Shown: piece after piece, positions 7,737 through 17,260 of the stretch
Layout: each line of letters begins with the position of its first letter
Numbering within the stretch: the stretch's first letter is position 1
NCBI RefSeq assembly: GCF_001598415.1
Contig: NZ_BCYX01000003.1
Coordinates: 62,001-126,000 of the forward strand
Length of the DNA: 64,000 nt
Source: Sphingomonas mali NBRC 15500
GTDB taxonomy: Bacteria; Pseudomonadota; Alphaproteobacteria; Sphingomonadales; Sphingomonadaceae
Direction of reading: 5' to 3'
Program-made: the position numbers and the translations under genes
The notes under the pieces: model-generated
Database searches by the model: none
The model's input: only the letters and a program-made list of their open reading frames with translations
Told to the model about the DNA's origin: nothing

Positions 7737-8009
7737 CTAGCGCCCCTCCCCCCGCCATCGCGGATCGGACGTAGAATCGCAAAGCCTGCGCCCCGCCCAA
7801 TCCTCGAGATCAACGCGTTTGTAGAAGACGCGCCTTCCCAATTTGTAAAATGGCGGGCCACCGCCAATGACCCTGTATTTCTCTAGCGTGCGCGGCGACA
7901 ATCGCAGGAAGCTCGCCGCTTCGTCGTTCGAAAAGAATGGTGTGATCGACCCTCCGCCCGCCGCAACGGGCGTCGTGCCGTCACTCCGCGCCTCATCGTT
8001 ACCGGTCAT
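7737..8009 (-). CDS. AlpA/excisionase-type HTH protein
   Basis: 90 aa with one HTH_17 domain at residues about 25-75: FSNDEAASFLRLSPRTLEKY, then VIGGGPPFYKLGRRVFY and the VDLEDWA ending. The arrangement resembles the second domain of the protein at 7064. It overlaps the DUF2274 gene by 11 bases and follows it in the same direction, the order seen at the trb end of sphingomonad conjugative elements. Probable small DNA-binding regulator or excision factor. Confidence 0.75.
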   Translation of the reverse strand: MTGNDEARSDGTTPVAAGGGSITPFFSNDEAASFLRLSPRTLEKYRVIGGGPPFYKLGRRVFYKRVDLEDWAGRRLCDSTSDPRWRGEGR

Positions 8010-8235
8010 CTCTGCCGGCCCTCAGGGCCTCACGCGCCTTCGCGAATCCTCGGTCGCCAGCGAGAAATTGAATCAGCATCGCGGGGATCAGGTCGCTGAC
8101 CGATTCCTCCTGTCCGTAGGTGCTACGATACACGACCGCGTAATCGTCCAATGCCGCCTTGAGGTCTGGCGGAATAGCGATCGCCAGTTTGATCGGCGTC
8201 CGATCCGGCAGCTTCCCAAGCCTGAGCTCCGCCAT
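7999..8235 (-). CDS. DUF2274 family protein, end of a trb operon
   Basis: 78 aa: MAELRLGKLPDRTPIKLAIA, then IPPDLKAALDDYA and a C-terminal SDLIPAMLIQFLAGD. This matches the short DUF2274 proteins that lie directly after trbI in alphaproteobacterial conjugative elements. One base separates its start from the trbI stop. Function not established. Here it is part of a remnant since the other trb genes are absent. Confidence 0.75.
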   Translation of the reverse strand: MAELRLGKLPDRTPIKLAIAIPPDLKAALDDYAVVYRSTYGQEESVSDLIPAMLIQFLAGDRGFAKAREALRAGRDDR

Positions 8236-8236
8236 T

Positions 8237-8550
8237 TTAGCGCCCTCCTTCACGCCATGGTGCAAGCACAAGATCCTTGTGCACCACCAGCCGCACCGGC
8301 GATCCCGGCCGGATCGTGATGGTCGGCTGGATATTGAGATTGCGCATGGTGATCTGGTCGCCAACGCGACCGACATTGTCCTGGGTCGAGCGCCGGAAGG
8401 CCTCGACTAGATCGCTGTCGCCCGAAAATGCGAGCTCGGAACTGACGCCGAGCAGTGTCGACAGGGCCACCCCCTTGATCAGCTGCCAGGTATGGAAGTC
8501 GACTTGAGCACGTGCCGAGGCCTTTAGCCCCGCAGGGCCTGGACATAGCG
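8237..8550 (-). pseudogene. trbI: trbI C-terminal remnant
   Basis: The minus-strand frame ends with VDFHTWQLIKGVALSTLLGV, GDQITMRNLNIQPTITIRPG and RLVVHKDLVLAPW, which is the conserved C-terminus of the mating-pair/type IV secretion protein TrbI (VirB10 family). Upstream the frame becomes unrelated and hits a stop near 8570, so only about 100 of the usual 350-400 residues remain. It indicates a conjugative element lost most of its transfer region here; the left limit of homology (about 8550) is approximate. Confidence 0.7.
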
Positions 8551-8694
8551 CCGGCCACCCGGCCTTGTTTCATCTGGCCAGTTCGATTTTCGTGGAGGTC
8601 CCGCGCGGTCACTAAGCAATGCTCCATCTCTTTCGAACGCCGGAACAAACCCATGCGAGACCTCGACATTGAGATTTGAACAGGCTTGTCGCCG

Positions 8695-9918
8695 TTACAT
8701 CTCGCCTTCTACGCGCAAGAACGGGACGGTCGCCGTCAGTGCGGCCATCGCGGCTGCGAAAACCAGCATGGCGGGTTTAAGACCGCCCGCCACAGCGCCG
8801 ATCGCGACCAGCGCCAGCGGCGCGAGCAGTGTCGCAAGAAAATAAGCGGTCATCCAAAGCCCGACCCCAAGACCGCGCGTCTGGAAATTGAGCGAGCGGT
8901 TCACTGCCGCAAGCAGCCACGCCAGATAGAAGCCGCTGGCGAGACCGGTGACCCCACCCCCGGCAAGAGTGCCGGCAAACGAGGATGCCTGCGCGAGCAC
9001 GACGAAGCCGACCGCGGAGAGAAGAAAGGCCATGCCAAGTTGCGTCCGCCGCGGTCGCGCCGCCGAAAACGAATAGAAACCCGCGCCGATCGCGATGCCG
9101 CAGCTGTTCACAGCTGCGCCCATTCCCTTGAGGGCGGAGGCGCGGGTGCCGACCGCTTCGATCAGATAGCCCAGGTCGACCGACACGAGGTTCATGCAGC
9201 CGCCGGCGATGAACGTCATCGCGCAGATCGGGAGGATCGCTCGCCACGGCATCGGCTCGCGGCCGTTCGCGATCAGGTCCGGGCGAGCGACTTGGGCCGG
9301 CTCCCAGACGAACAAGAGCGTTGGCAGCAACAGGAGCAAGGCAACGAAATAGGCGAAGAACGGCACGCGCCACCCCGCTTCGCCGAGCAGTCCGCCGACG
9401 ATCAGGAACAAGACGGCGGAAACAGACGTGTAGATCACCTGATAGGCGAGATAACGATCGCGGCGCCGCGGCTCGAAATAATCTCCGATCAGCATCGTCG
9501 ATACGGTCATCAGCACCGCCTCCGCGACGCCAACCCCAAGGCGGGAAATGATGATCGCCGACAAGGAGGACAGCCAGAGCGGCGCCGTGGCCGTGACGAA
9601 GTAGAAGATCAGCGCGGCGACGAGGGCATTGCGGCGACCGATCCGCGCGGCAAGTCGTCCCGACCAAGGCGAGACCAGCACGATCATGAGCGCCGGCGCC
9701 GTCAGCACCAGCGGAACGAGATAGGCAACCCCGTGAACCGAGGCGAAGGCACGCTGCATGTCTGGGAGCACAGGCGCGATGACGAGCATGCCGAGGATCG
9801 GCAAGCAGGCAATCGCGAGGAGCAGATGGGCGAGCGCCGCGCGTGCCGGACGTCCGCGGCTGTCCGTCGCGGGGGCGTGCCCGGCGTCCGGCGCGGCAAT
9901 CGCGCCGGTCACCGCCAT
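8695..9918 (-). CDS. MFS transporter
   Basis: 407 aa with about twelve hydrophobic segments. The start at 9918 (MAVTGAI) is chosen because the region upstream is not membrane-like and overlaps the intergenic space. Typical MFS loop 2-3 motif: SGRLAARIGRRNALV. Probably an inner-membrane importer or exporter of an aromatic acid or pathway intermediate. It lies 52 bases after the FAH hydrolase in the same direction, so the two likely form an operon divergent from the TetR gene. Confidence 0.85.
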   Translation of the reverse strand: MAVTGAIAAPDAGHAPATDSRGRPARAALAHLLLAIACLPILGMLVIAPVLPDMQRAFASVHGVAYLVPLVLTAPALMIVLVSPWSGRLAARIGRRNALVAALIFYFVTATAPLWLSSLSAIIISRLGVGVAEAVLMTVSTMLIGDYFEPRRRDRYLAYQVIYTSVSAVLFLIVGGLLGEAGWRVPFFAYFVALLLLLPTLLFVWEPAQVARPDLIANGREPMPWRAILPICAMTFIAGGCMNLVSVDLGYLIEAVGTRASALKGMGAAVNSCGIAIGAGFYSFSAARPRRTQLGMAFLLSAVGFVVLAQASSFAGTLAGGGVTGLASGFYLAWLLAAVNRSLNFQTRGLGVGLWMTAYFLATLLAPLALVAIGAVAGGLKPAMLVFAAAMAALTATVPFLRVEGEM

Positions 9919-9970
9919 GGTTGGGCTCCCGTCAGGCACGCGCCACGGCGCAGGCGTAGTGGGAAGCCTG

Positions 9971-10825
9971 TCACGCTTCGTTCGCGAAGCGATTCTCGAT
10001 GAACCCGAGACCATCGACGGTGACGCGGACCACATCGCCCGCCTTCATGAAGCGGTTTTCGGCGATACCGACGCCGGCGGGCGTACCGGTCGCCAGCACA
10101 TCCCCCGGCTCCAATGTCATCACCTGGGTCAGATAGGCGATCTGATCATAGATGTCGTAGATCATGTCGCTGGTCGATGAGCGTTGCCGCTCCTCGCCAT
10201 TGAGCGTCAGCGACAAGGTCAGCGCGTGCGGATCATCGACCTCGTCGGCCGTGGTGATCCACGGGCCAATCGGGCCATGCGTGTCGAACGACTTGCCCAA
10301 TGTGTAGGTCGGCGAGCGGAACTGCCAGTCTCGCGCTGTCACGTCGTTGCAAACCAGATATCCGGCGATCACCGATCGCGCATCATCGCGCGAGACGTGG
10401 CGACAGCGCTTGCCGATCACCACGCCCAACTCCGCTTCATAGTCCACCATGTCCGGCGCCGCGCGCGGCACGTCGATCGTGGCGAACGGACCGGTGATGC
10501 AGGTGACCTGCTTGTTGAACCACAGCTGGCTCGTCGGAATAGGGATCCCCGCGGCCGCGGCTTCGTCGGCATGCGCCTGGTAATTCATGCCGATCGCAAG
10601 GAATTTACGCGGGTCGGAGATGGGCGCCTCGAGCGTGACGTCCGATAACGCAAACGTCGGGCCTTCCGCCGCCGCGATCGCGTCGCGCAACGTGTCGTAA
10701 TTCTCCAGCAGCGCGCGCATCGAGCCGCCGCAGGAGTGCGTGACGTCACTCAAGTCGACGACCGTGTCACCGACGACCTTTCCCAGGCGCGACTGGCCCG
10801 CAACGGTGAATGTGGCGAGCTTCAT
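9971..10825 (-). CDS. Fumarylacetoacetate hydrolase family protein
   Basis: 284 aa, start at MKLATF with GAGAGG before it. Conserved FAH features: IGMNYQAHADE, metal-binding acidic cluster DYEAELGVVIG, NDVTARDWQ and TGTPAGVG. The family includes acylpyruvate hydrolases and 2-hydroxyhexa-2,4-dienoate hydratases/decarboxylases that act after extradiol ring cleavage. Its divergent neighbours are TetR and an extradiol dioxygenase, which supports a meta-cleavage role. A second member is at 34499. Confidence 0.88.
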   Translation of the reverse strand: MKLATFTVAGQSRLGKVVGDTVVDLSDVTHSCGGSMRALLENYDTLRDAIAAAEGPTFALSDVTLEAPISDPRKFLAIGMNYQAHADEAAAAGIPIPTSQLWFNKQVTCITGPFATIDVPRAAPDMVDYEAELGVVIGKRCRHVSRDDARSVIAGYLVCNDVTARDWQFRSPTYTLGKSFDTHGPIGPWITTADEVDDPHALTLSLTLNGEERQRSSTSDMIYDIYDQIAYLTQVMTLEPGDVLATGTPAGVGIAENRFMKAGDVVRVTVDGLGFIENRFANEA

Positions 10826-10919
10826 CGCCTCTCCCTTTCTCAAATCAATTAACCGAAATGTCTGGGTTGACTAATTCGTTCAAACATGACTGTCTAGTAC
10901 AAACCTGGAGAGGATCGAT

Positions 10920-11570
10920 ATGACCGCAACCCCACAGCGCCGGCCGGCGCGAGGCAATCGCCAGCGCGAGCGTACGCGCACGGCTCTCCTTTCCGCCGGC
11001 CAGACATTGTTCGCGACTCGCCCTGTCGAGAGCGTCACGGTGGACGACATCGTCGACGCCGCTGAGGTAGCGAAGGGCAGCTTCTACAATCATTTCAACG
11101 ACAAGGACGCCTTTGCCGCAGCCATTTACGAGCTGGTCCAAGGTGACGTGGAATTCCACATCTTCTCGGCCAATCGTGATGTCGTCGACGCGCCGACGAG
11201 GATTGCTCGCGCCTTATGCACGGTCCTGCGATATGCCCGCGCCCATCCCGAGCGGCTGATGGCGATGCTGAGCATGGCCGAACGGCGCACCACCTCCGCG
11301 TCGCCGCTAAACGCCGGTGTCAGCGCCGATATTCAGGACGGCCTCAAGCAGCAACGGCTGTCGGGTGTCGATCTTGAAACCGGCGTGCTGACCGTCATCA
11401 CGATGGTGAATGCGACGGTTCGGCACGCAATGTCGGGAGAGACCGCGACGCCGCCGGCCGCCCTCGCCGCGGCGATGGGAGCAGCGCTGCTGCGCGCGCT
11501 TGGGGTCGATCCTCGCGAGGCCGACATGCTTGGCCGCGACGCCGCGGCCGCCGTGTTCGAGCACCAATGA
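10920..11570 (+). CDS. TetR family transcriptional regulator
   Basis: 216 aa. N-terminal HTH at residues about 15-60: RTRTALLSAGQTLFATR, VTVDDIVDAAEVAKGSFYNHF. The C-terminal ligand domain is helical and variable. It is divergent from the FAH-MFS pair with a 94-base shared upstream region, and its stop overlaps the start of the dioxygenase gene (ATGA). It probably represses both directions and responds to an aromatic substrate or intermediate. RBS GGAGAGG precedes the ATG. Confidence 0.9.
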   Translation: MTATPQRRPARGNRQRERTRTALLSAGQTLFATRPVESVTVDDIVDAAEVAKGSFYNHFNDKDAFAAAIYELVQGDVEFHIFSANRDVVDAPTRIARALCTVLRYARAHPERLMAMLSMAERRTTSASPLNAGVSADIQDGLKQQRLSGVDLETGVLTVITMVNATVRHAMSGETATPPAALAAAMGAALLRALGVDPREADMLGRDAAAAVFEHQ

Positions 11571-12514
11571 TGACCAGCATCGCCAAGGCGCACGACGTCG
11601 CCTACGTCCGGTTTCGCGCGCCCGATCTCTCCAAGATGCATTCTTTCCTGCTCGATTTCGGCATGCGCGACGCCGAAATCGAAACGGATCGTCTCTTCAT
11701 GCGAGGCTTCGGCGCATCGCCTTTCGTCCATGCGACCGAAATAGCGGACACGCCTGGCTTTGCCGGTTTCGGCATCCGGCTGCCTGATCTTGACGCGTTA
11801 AGGCGAGTCGCGGCGCACGATGGCATTGAGATTCATCCGCTCGACGCGCCGGGCGGCGGCATGGTCGCTCGTTTGACCGATCCGGATGGCTTCACGGTCG
11901 AGGCCGTAGCCGGTCAGACGCCGGCTCAGCCAGTGGCGTTGCCGGACCGCGCGCCCTGGAACGAGGGCGGCGCCTACCCGCGCCGTAACGACTTCCGCCG
12001 GGCGGAACGGGGGCCCTCGCACGTCCAGCGTTTGGGACATGTCGTGCTCGGCGTGTCGAACTTTCGGCGATCCGAACAATGGTACAAGCAGCGGTTCGGC
12101 CTGGTAACGTCCGATGAGATACAGCCGCAGCCCGGCGTCGCGATCGGCGCCTTCATGCGGTGCGACCGCGGCGATCAGCCGTGCGACCACCACACGATCT
12201 TCCTGCTCGAACGGCCGGCCCCGCCGGGATACATGCACGCCGCGTTCGAGGTCGCCGATCTTGACGACCTGATGGTTGGACACGAGCATCTCAAGCACGC
12301 CGGGCACACCCATTATTGGGGTATCGGCAGGCATTTCCTCGGCAGTCAGATATTCGATTACTGGCGCGACCCTTGGGGCAATGAAATCGAGCATTGGACC
12401 GATGGCGATCAGTTGGTCGCCGCGGATGGCGGTGGGATTGGCCACATTCCCGAACTGATGGGCGTTCAGTGGGGCATGCCCATGCCGCCGCTTCCCGGCG
12501 GAGAGCCCGCATGA
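11567..12514 (+). CDS. VOC-type extradiol ring-cleavage dioxygenase
   Basis: 315 aa, two VOC modules. Module 2 holds the Fe(II) ligands expected of type I extradiol dioxygenases: H158 (GHVVLGV), H224 (YMHAAFEV) and E275 (GNEIEHW). Such enzymes open catechols next to the hydroxyl groups. The start overlaps the TetR stop (ATGA), with a second possible ATG three bases on; the stop overlaps the next gene (ATGA). Substrate is probably the product of the following hydroxylase. Confidence 0.9.
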   Translation: MMTSIAKAHDVAYVRFRAPDLSKMHSFLLDFGMRDAEIETDRLFMRGFGASPFVHATEIADTPGFAGFGIRLPDLDALRRVAAHDGIEIHPLDAPGGGMVARLTDPDGFTVEAVAGQTPAQPVALPDRAPWNEGGAYPRRNDFRRAERGPSHVQRLGHVVLGVSNFRRSEQWYKQRFGLVTSDEIQPQPGVAIGAFMRCDRGDQPCDHHTIFLLERPAPPGYMHAAFEVADLDDLMVGHEHLKHAGHTHYWGIGRHFLGSQIFDYWRDPWGNEIEHWTDGDQLVAADGGGIGHIPELMGVQWGMPMPPLPGGEPA

Positions 12515-13995
12515 GCCGCAACCATGACTATGATCTGCTGGTCGTAGGCCTTGGACCGGTCGGCGACGCACTGACCGCCTTGGCTAGCCTGCGCGGCTTG
12601 TCGGTGCTGGCAATCGACAAGTCGCCAACCCCGTTTCCGCTACCGCGCGCGGCAGTGTTCGATCATGAGATCATGCGCATCTTCCAGGAGATCGGCGTCG
12701 CTGGCCGCATTCTCCCTCTGTGCCGAGTCCCCGATCGCTATCAATTCCGTACCGCGTCAGGCGATCTGCTGCTCGATTTTCCGGTGAAGCCGCTCGGCGC
12801 TTTCGGTTGGGCCGAAACCTACGCCCTGCACCAGCCGGCTGTCGAAGCGGTATTGCGCGAGCGCCTCGCCGAGCTGGGCGCCACGATCGAACTCGGCACG
12901 ACCTTCGAAGAACTGGAGCAGGATGGCGACGGCGTCACCGCGACGCTCTTGCGCGATGGCGAGCGGCGGAGCGTTCGCGCGCGCTACCTGGTCGGATGCG
13001 ATGGTTCGTGGAGCCCGGTTCGGGAAGCGCTCGGGATCAAGCTCGACGATTACCGGTTCGACGAGCCCTGGCTCGTGCTGGACACGATCTTCGACGAGCC
13101 GGGAGATCTGCCGATCGTCTGCCAGCAGATTTGCGACCCGCAACGTCCTGTCACCTACATGGCGATGAGCGGCAAACGGTTTCGTTGGGAATTCATGCTG
13201 AAGCCCGGCGAAGTGCCTGAGACGATGCTTGCCGATGCCACGATCCGCGACTTGGTCGCGCCGTGGAATTGCGCGGACCGCATGCAGGTCGAACGCAAGG
13301 CGATCTACCGTTTCCACGGCCTCGTTGCGGAGAAGTGGCGTGACGGGCGTGTCCTCCTGGCTGGCGATGCCGCGCACCAGATGCCGCCGTTCGCCGGTCA
13401 GGGCATGTGTTCCGGTATCCGCGACGCCGCCAATCTGGCCTGGAAGCTCGCGGCGGTTGTGCTGGGCGGCGCGCGGGAGTCGATCCTCGATACGTATCAG
13501 GTCGAGCGCGAACCGCACGTGCGCGCGATCATCGAAACGGCGATCGCGATGGGCAAGGTCGTGTGCATGTTGGATCCCGATGCCGCCGCACAGCGCGATC
13601 GCGATATGCTGGCACGCAAGGCCGCAGGCGCACAGGATGTCTCGGTAGCCTATCCCGACCTTCATGGTGGCGGCCTGATCTCGCAAACGCCGCAGGCGGG
13701 CGCGCTGCTTCCGCAGCCTCAAGCGCCGAACGGTCAGCGGTTCGACACGCTGTTGAACGGAGCGCCCGCCTTGCTCGGCCGCCATTTGCCCGCCGAGACC
13801 GAGCTAGACGTGCAATTGCTCGATCTCGAGAGCGTACCCCTGGCCCCCTTTCGTTCGGCGTTCGATCGCTGGCTGGACGAAATCAATGCGGACGCCGTGC
13901 TGATCCGGCCCGACCGTCACGTCTTCGCAACCGGCCGGGCGGACGAAATCTTGAACCTTTGGAGTGCCGCGATCGGCCAGCCGATCGCGGCTTGA
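12511..13995 (+). CDS. MhpA-like FAD-dependent aromatic hydroxylase
   Basis: 494 aa class A flavoprotein monooxygenase. FAD motifs: VVGLGPVGD (GxGxxG) at residues 11-19, YLVGCDGSWSPVR (DG motif) and VLLAGDAAHQMPPFAGQG (GD motif), then the GIRDAANLAWKL helix. The C-terminal thioredoxin-like domain ends IRPDRHVFATG, as in 3-(3-hydroxyphenyl)propionate hydroxylase and phenol hydroxylases. It uses NAD(P)H and O2 to ortho-hydroxylate a phenol to a catechol. The ATG overlaps the dioxygenase stop, so hydroxylation and ring cleavage are coupled in one operon. The exact phenolic substrate cannot be read. Confidence 0.9.
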   Translation: MSRNHDYDLLVVGLGPVGDALTALASLRGLSVLAIDKSPTPFPLPRAAVFDHEIMRIFQEIGVAGRILPLCRVPDRYQFRTASGDLLLDFPVKPLGAFGWAETYALHQPAVEAVLRERLAELGATIELGTTFEELEQDGDGVTATLLRDGERRSVRARYLVGCDGSWSPVREALGIKLDDYRFDEPWLVLDTIFDEPGDLPIVCQQICDPQRPVTYMAMSGKRFRWEFMLKPGEVPETMLADATIRDLVAPWNCADRMQVERKAIYRFHGLVAEKWRDGRVLLAGDAAHQMPPFAGQGMCSGIRDAANLAWKLAAVVLGGARESILDTYQVEREPHVRAIIETAIAMGKVVCMLDPDAAAQRDRDMLARKAAGAQDVSVAYPDLHGGGLISQTPQAGALLPQPQAPNGQRFDTLLNGAPALLGRHLPAETELDVQLLDLESVPLAPFRSAFDRWLDEINADAVLIRPDRHVFATGRADEILNLWSAAIGQPIAA

Positions 13996-14031
13996 TTCTA
14001 CCCGCCGAAGAGCGGGCAATTGGGAGGGAAC

Positions 14032-16332
14032 ATGCGACAAGGACTTCTTGGCGGTGCGGCGATCTTTGCCTTCATGGCAGCCTTGCCCGCTTATGGGCAG
14101 GACGCGCCTACGGGCGCCACTGAGACCACGACGGCCGCGCCAAGCGACGGCATCGCCGACATCGTTGTCACCGCGCAGCGGCGTGAGGAGAACCCCCAGC
14201 GCACGGCGCTCGCGGTCACCGCGATCGATGGCGCTGCGCTTGCCGATGCCGGAGTGGCGCAGCCGCAGGACCTGTCGAAGCTCGTACCAGCGCTCAAACT
14301 GTCGACCAGCGGGGCCGGCAATGTCCAGGTGACCATCCGCGGGGTCGGTAACTTCGCCGGCAATCCTTATGCAGAGGCGGCGGTCGCGATGAACCTGGAT
14401 GGCGTCTACATCGCGCGTGCAAGCGGACCCAATGGTCTGTTTTACGACCTGGCGCGCGTCGAGGTTCTCAAGGGGCCGCAGGGTACGATCTATGGCCGCA
14501 ACGCCACGGCAGGCGCGATCAACATCATTACGCGCAAGCCTGACGATCAATTGTCTGCCGAAGGTCAGCTGACCGTCGGCAATTACAATCTCGTGCGCGG
14601 GGAGTTGGCGCTGAATACGCCGCTGGGCAGCGACGCGGCGCTTCGCGTGTCGGGCGTCCTGACCCGCCGGGACGGCTATTTGAGCGATGGCTATCTCGAC
14701 GACAAGAGCGAGGCCGTTCGCGGACAGCTGAAGGTGAAGCCGACCGGCCGATTTTCGGTCCTCCTCTCGGCTGATTACGCTCATATCGGCGGCAAGGGCG
14801 GTGGCGGCGTGATTTCACCGTTCCTCAACCCCGATCATCCATATCTCGGTGCGTCCAAAGACGGTTCGAACGCGATTCTGACCGGCGCCTCGCTCGCGAT
14901 CACCGGCGGCGCCAATCCCGATCTTCTGCCGAAATTCCTAGACGACGGCTTCACCAGGCTCAAGAATTGGGGCGCCTCGGCAACCGTGGATTGGGACTTG
15001 GGCGGCGCCACGCTGACCGTCATACCTTCCTATCGCCGTAACATCGCCGATTACCTGCATTATGCCGCCGGCTTCCCGGTCAGCGCGCACGAAGATTCGC
15101 GTGCGACATCTCTGGAAACACGTCTCGCTTCCAGCGGAAAAGGACCGCTCAAATGGCTGATCGGCGGCTACTTTTTCAACGAGGATCTCGATTTCGATCT
15201 GTTCGCCAATCAGGGGGTATCGTTCAATCGGACGATTCCGGTCCTCAACACGCGGAGCTACGCAGCTTTCGGACAGCTGACCTACGCGATCGCCAACGGC
15301 TTTCGCCTGACGGGCGGCCTGCGCTACACCGACGAACACAAGACGCAGACCGGGCTGAACGGCGGCCCTCCCCCTCCCGTGCCGGCAGGCTTCCCCGGTC
15401 CCGCAAACACCTTCTACCAGATCGCCTGCGCGCCTTACGATGCGGCGACCGGCACCTGCTACGCCGCGCTCGACGGCAACCTCAAGCAGGATAAACTGAC
15501 GTGGAAGGCGGGCGCGGAGTTCGACGCGGGGCCGCGCTCGCTGGTCTATGCCAACGTGGCGACGGGGTTCAAGGCTGGCGGCTTCTTCGGTTCGCTCGCG
15601 CCCAACACGTACCGGCCCGAGACGCTGACCGCCTATACGCTCGGATCGAAGAACCGCTTTGCCGACAACAAGGTCCAGCTCAATCTCGAGGCCTTTTATT
15701 GGCGATACAAGAACAAGCAGGTTACGCACCTGGGGCCGATCCTGCCAGGCGGTTTCAACCTCATCACCGAAAATGCCGGCAGCGCCGACATTTACGGCGC
15801 CGAACTCGAGTTGCTCTGGCAACCGAGCTCCAACGATCGATTGAGCGCGACCGCTCAGTATCTCCATGCCAAGTACGGCAGCTTCCTCTATCGTCAGACG
15901 ACGGTAACCGGCCCGCCCGTGACCGCATGCCCGACGACCCCGGTGGCAGGCTCGCCTGCAGTAACGGTCGATTGCTCGGGGCGTCCGCTGTCGCAGTCCC
16001 CGGAATGGACGCTCAGCGCTTCCTACACCCACAGCATCGATCTTGCCCGAGGAGGACGGATCGACCTGCAGGTCGGTACGCAGATCCAAAGCGCCTATTG
16101 GGCCGGAGACGAATATCTGCCTGGCGAACGGCAGCGCGCCTCGATGGTCTCGAACGCCAGCCTGACCTGGCGCGCGCCGAACAACCGGTTCAGCGCCAGC
16201 GCATTCGTCGACAACATCGAGAATCGGGCGGTCATGTCGAGCTCGTTTGCTCAGCCCGTGATCGGCGTTCCGATCGTCGTCCTGCGTCCGCCGCGGACAT
16301 TCGGCGTCCGGCTCGGTTTCGATTTCCGCTGA
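14032..16332 (+). CDS. TonB-dependent outer membrane receptor
   Basis: 766 aa. ATG at 14032 with GGGAGG upstream is preferred to a TTG at 14020. Signal peptide residues 1-23 (AAIFAFMAALPAYGQ). TonB-box-like DIVVTAQRREENPQ, plug domain with VRGVG-type segment and LKGPQGTIYGRNATAGAINI, then beta-barrel ending in aromatic FDFR. It takes up a ligand across the outer membrane, probably an aromatic substrate of the adjacent operon. It lies 36 bases downstream of the hydroxylase. Confidence 0.93.
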   Translation: MRQGLLGGAAIFAFMAALPAYGQDAPTGATETTTAAPSDGIADIVVTAQRREENPQRTALAVTAIDGAALADAGVAQPQDLSKLVPALKLSTSGAGNVQVTIRGVGNFAGNPYAEAAVAMNLDGVYIARASGPNGLFYDLARVEVLKGPQGTIYGRNATAGAINIITRKPDDQLSAEGQLTVGNYNLVRGELALNTPLGSDAALRVSGVLTRRDGYLSDGYLDDKSEAVRGQLKVKPTGRFSVLLSADYAHIGGKGGGGVISPFLNPDHPYLGASKDGSNAILTGASLAITGGANPDLLPKFLDDGFTRLKNWGASATVDWDLGGATLTVIPSYRRNIADYLHYAAGFPVSAHEDSRATSLETRLASSGKGPLKWLIGGYFFNEDLDFDLFANQGVSFNRTIPVLNTRSYAAFGQLTYAIANGFRLTGGLRYTDEHKTQTGLNGGPPPPVPAGFPGPANTFYQIACAPYDAATGTCYAALDGNLKQDKLTWKAGAEFDAGPRSLVYANVATGFKAGGFFGSLAPNTYRPETLTAYTLGSKNRFADNKVQLNLEAFYWRYKNKQVTHLGPILPGGFNLITENAGSADIYGAELELLWQPSSNDRLSATAQYLHAKYGSFLYRQTTVTGPPVTACPTTPVAGSPAVTVDCSGRPLSQSPEWTLSASYTHSIDLARGGRIDLQVGTQIQSAYWAGDEYLPGERQRASMVSNASLTWRAPNNRFSASAFVDNIENRAVMSSSFAQPVIGVPIVVLRPPRTFGVRLGFDFR

Positions 16333-16344
16333 TCAAGGGAGACA

Positions 16345-17244
16345 ATGTCCGTGACTTTCGTACCCAATCCCGGCTCGCGCTACCGGATGCCCGTCATGTT
16401 CGGCCCGGCGCCAGGGCCGCGGCAGCATCCCGATGGCCGCATGTGGACGGCCGAGGAAGCCGGGCGAATGAATGCGCAATGGCTCAATGTCGGTTACCGG
16501 ACCGACCCGGCCAAGCTCGAAAAGCTGTTGCCGCCCGGCTTCAGTCTGCGCGGTGAGCCTATCGTCTCGGTCAGCTGCGCCTGGTTCAACAACCTCTATT
16601 GGCTCGCCGGGCGCGGCTACGGCATCCTTTCCGTCGATTTCCCGGTAACCTATCAGGGCAAGATCGAGCGGATAGACGGCGTTTTGTGTCCGGTAATCTG
16701 GGAAGGCTCACCCGACGCAATCATGACGGGACGCGAGGAACTCGGCTTTCCCAAGATGTTCGCGCGCTTCAGCGAGATCGACTGGGACGAACAGGCGGGG
16801 CGCGCGCAATGCGATGCCGCCTGGTTCGACCACACCTTCTTCGACATCGAATTGTCGGAACTTGTCGAGGAAGCCAACCCGCGCAAGGCGCTCCCCGGAT
16901 CGAACGGCGGCGCGCAGATGTATTACAAATATATGCCGCGAACGAGTCCAGGCGGACGTGAGGGCGCCGATCTGGCCTATGTCACGACGGCCGCCGCACC
17001 CGCGAACAGCGGCGGTTCGGTTTCGAACGTCAATTTCGACGAGTTCGAGTTCCGCCGCTGGACCGGCAAGGGAAGGCTCGCCTGGCATCGCGCGACATTC
17101 GAGCAACTTCCCCTCTCCTTCCACGTCGTGAACGGAATGGCCGACCTCGATATCCTCGAGATCACCGGCGCTGAGTTGGTGCAGTTCTCGGGACCCGGCA
17201 TCGGCATCGCGATGAACACCCAGCGCATCGTCGAACCGGCGTGA
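16345..17244 (+). CDS. Acetoacetate decarboxylase-family protein
   Basis: 299 aa. ADC-like fold signatures: LPPGFSLRGEPIVSVSCAWF, the MTGREELGFPKMFA segment carrying the candidate Schiff-base lysine (family core is REE-x-GyPK), and LPLSFHVVNGMADLD. Acetoacetate decarboxylase has two adjacent lysines at this site; here only one is present, so the chemistry may be that of ADC-like hydrolases or aldolases. RBS AGGGAGA. 12 bases after the TonB receptor gene, same operon. Confidence 0.82.
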   Translation: MSVTFVPNPGSRYRMPVMFGPAPGPRQHPDGRMWTAEEAGRMNAQWLNVGYRTDPAKLEKLLPPGFSLRGEPIVSVSCAWFNNLYWLAGRGYGILSVDFPVTYQGKIERIDGVLCPVIWEGSPDAIMTGREELGFPKMFARFSEIDWDEQAGRAQCDAAWFDHTFFDIELSELVEEANPRKALPGSNGGAQMYYKYMPRTSPGGREGADLAYVTTAAAPANSGGSVSNVNFDEFEFRRWTGKGRLAWHRATFEQLPLSFHVVNGMADLDILEITGAELVQFSGPGIGIAMNTQRIVEPA

Positions 17245-17260
17245 TCGCGAAAGGAAAAGC

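Noticed and set aside
8686..10002. Plus-strand open frame opposite the MFS gene (438 aa)
   Set aside because: Extremely charged Arg/Gln/Asp composition typical of the antisense of a membrane protein; the minus-strand frame is a clear MFS transporter.
10867..10895. TTGACT followed 17 bases later by CTGTCT between the FAH and TetR genes
   Set aside because: The -10 hexamer is too far from consensus to call a promoter.
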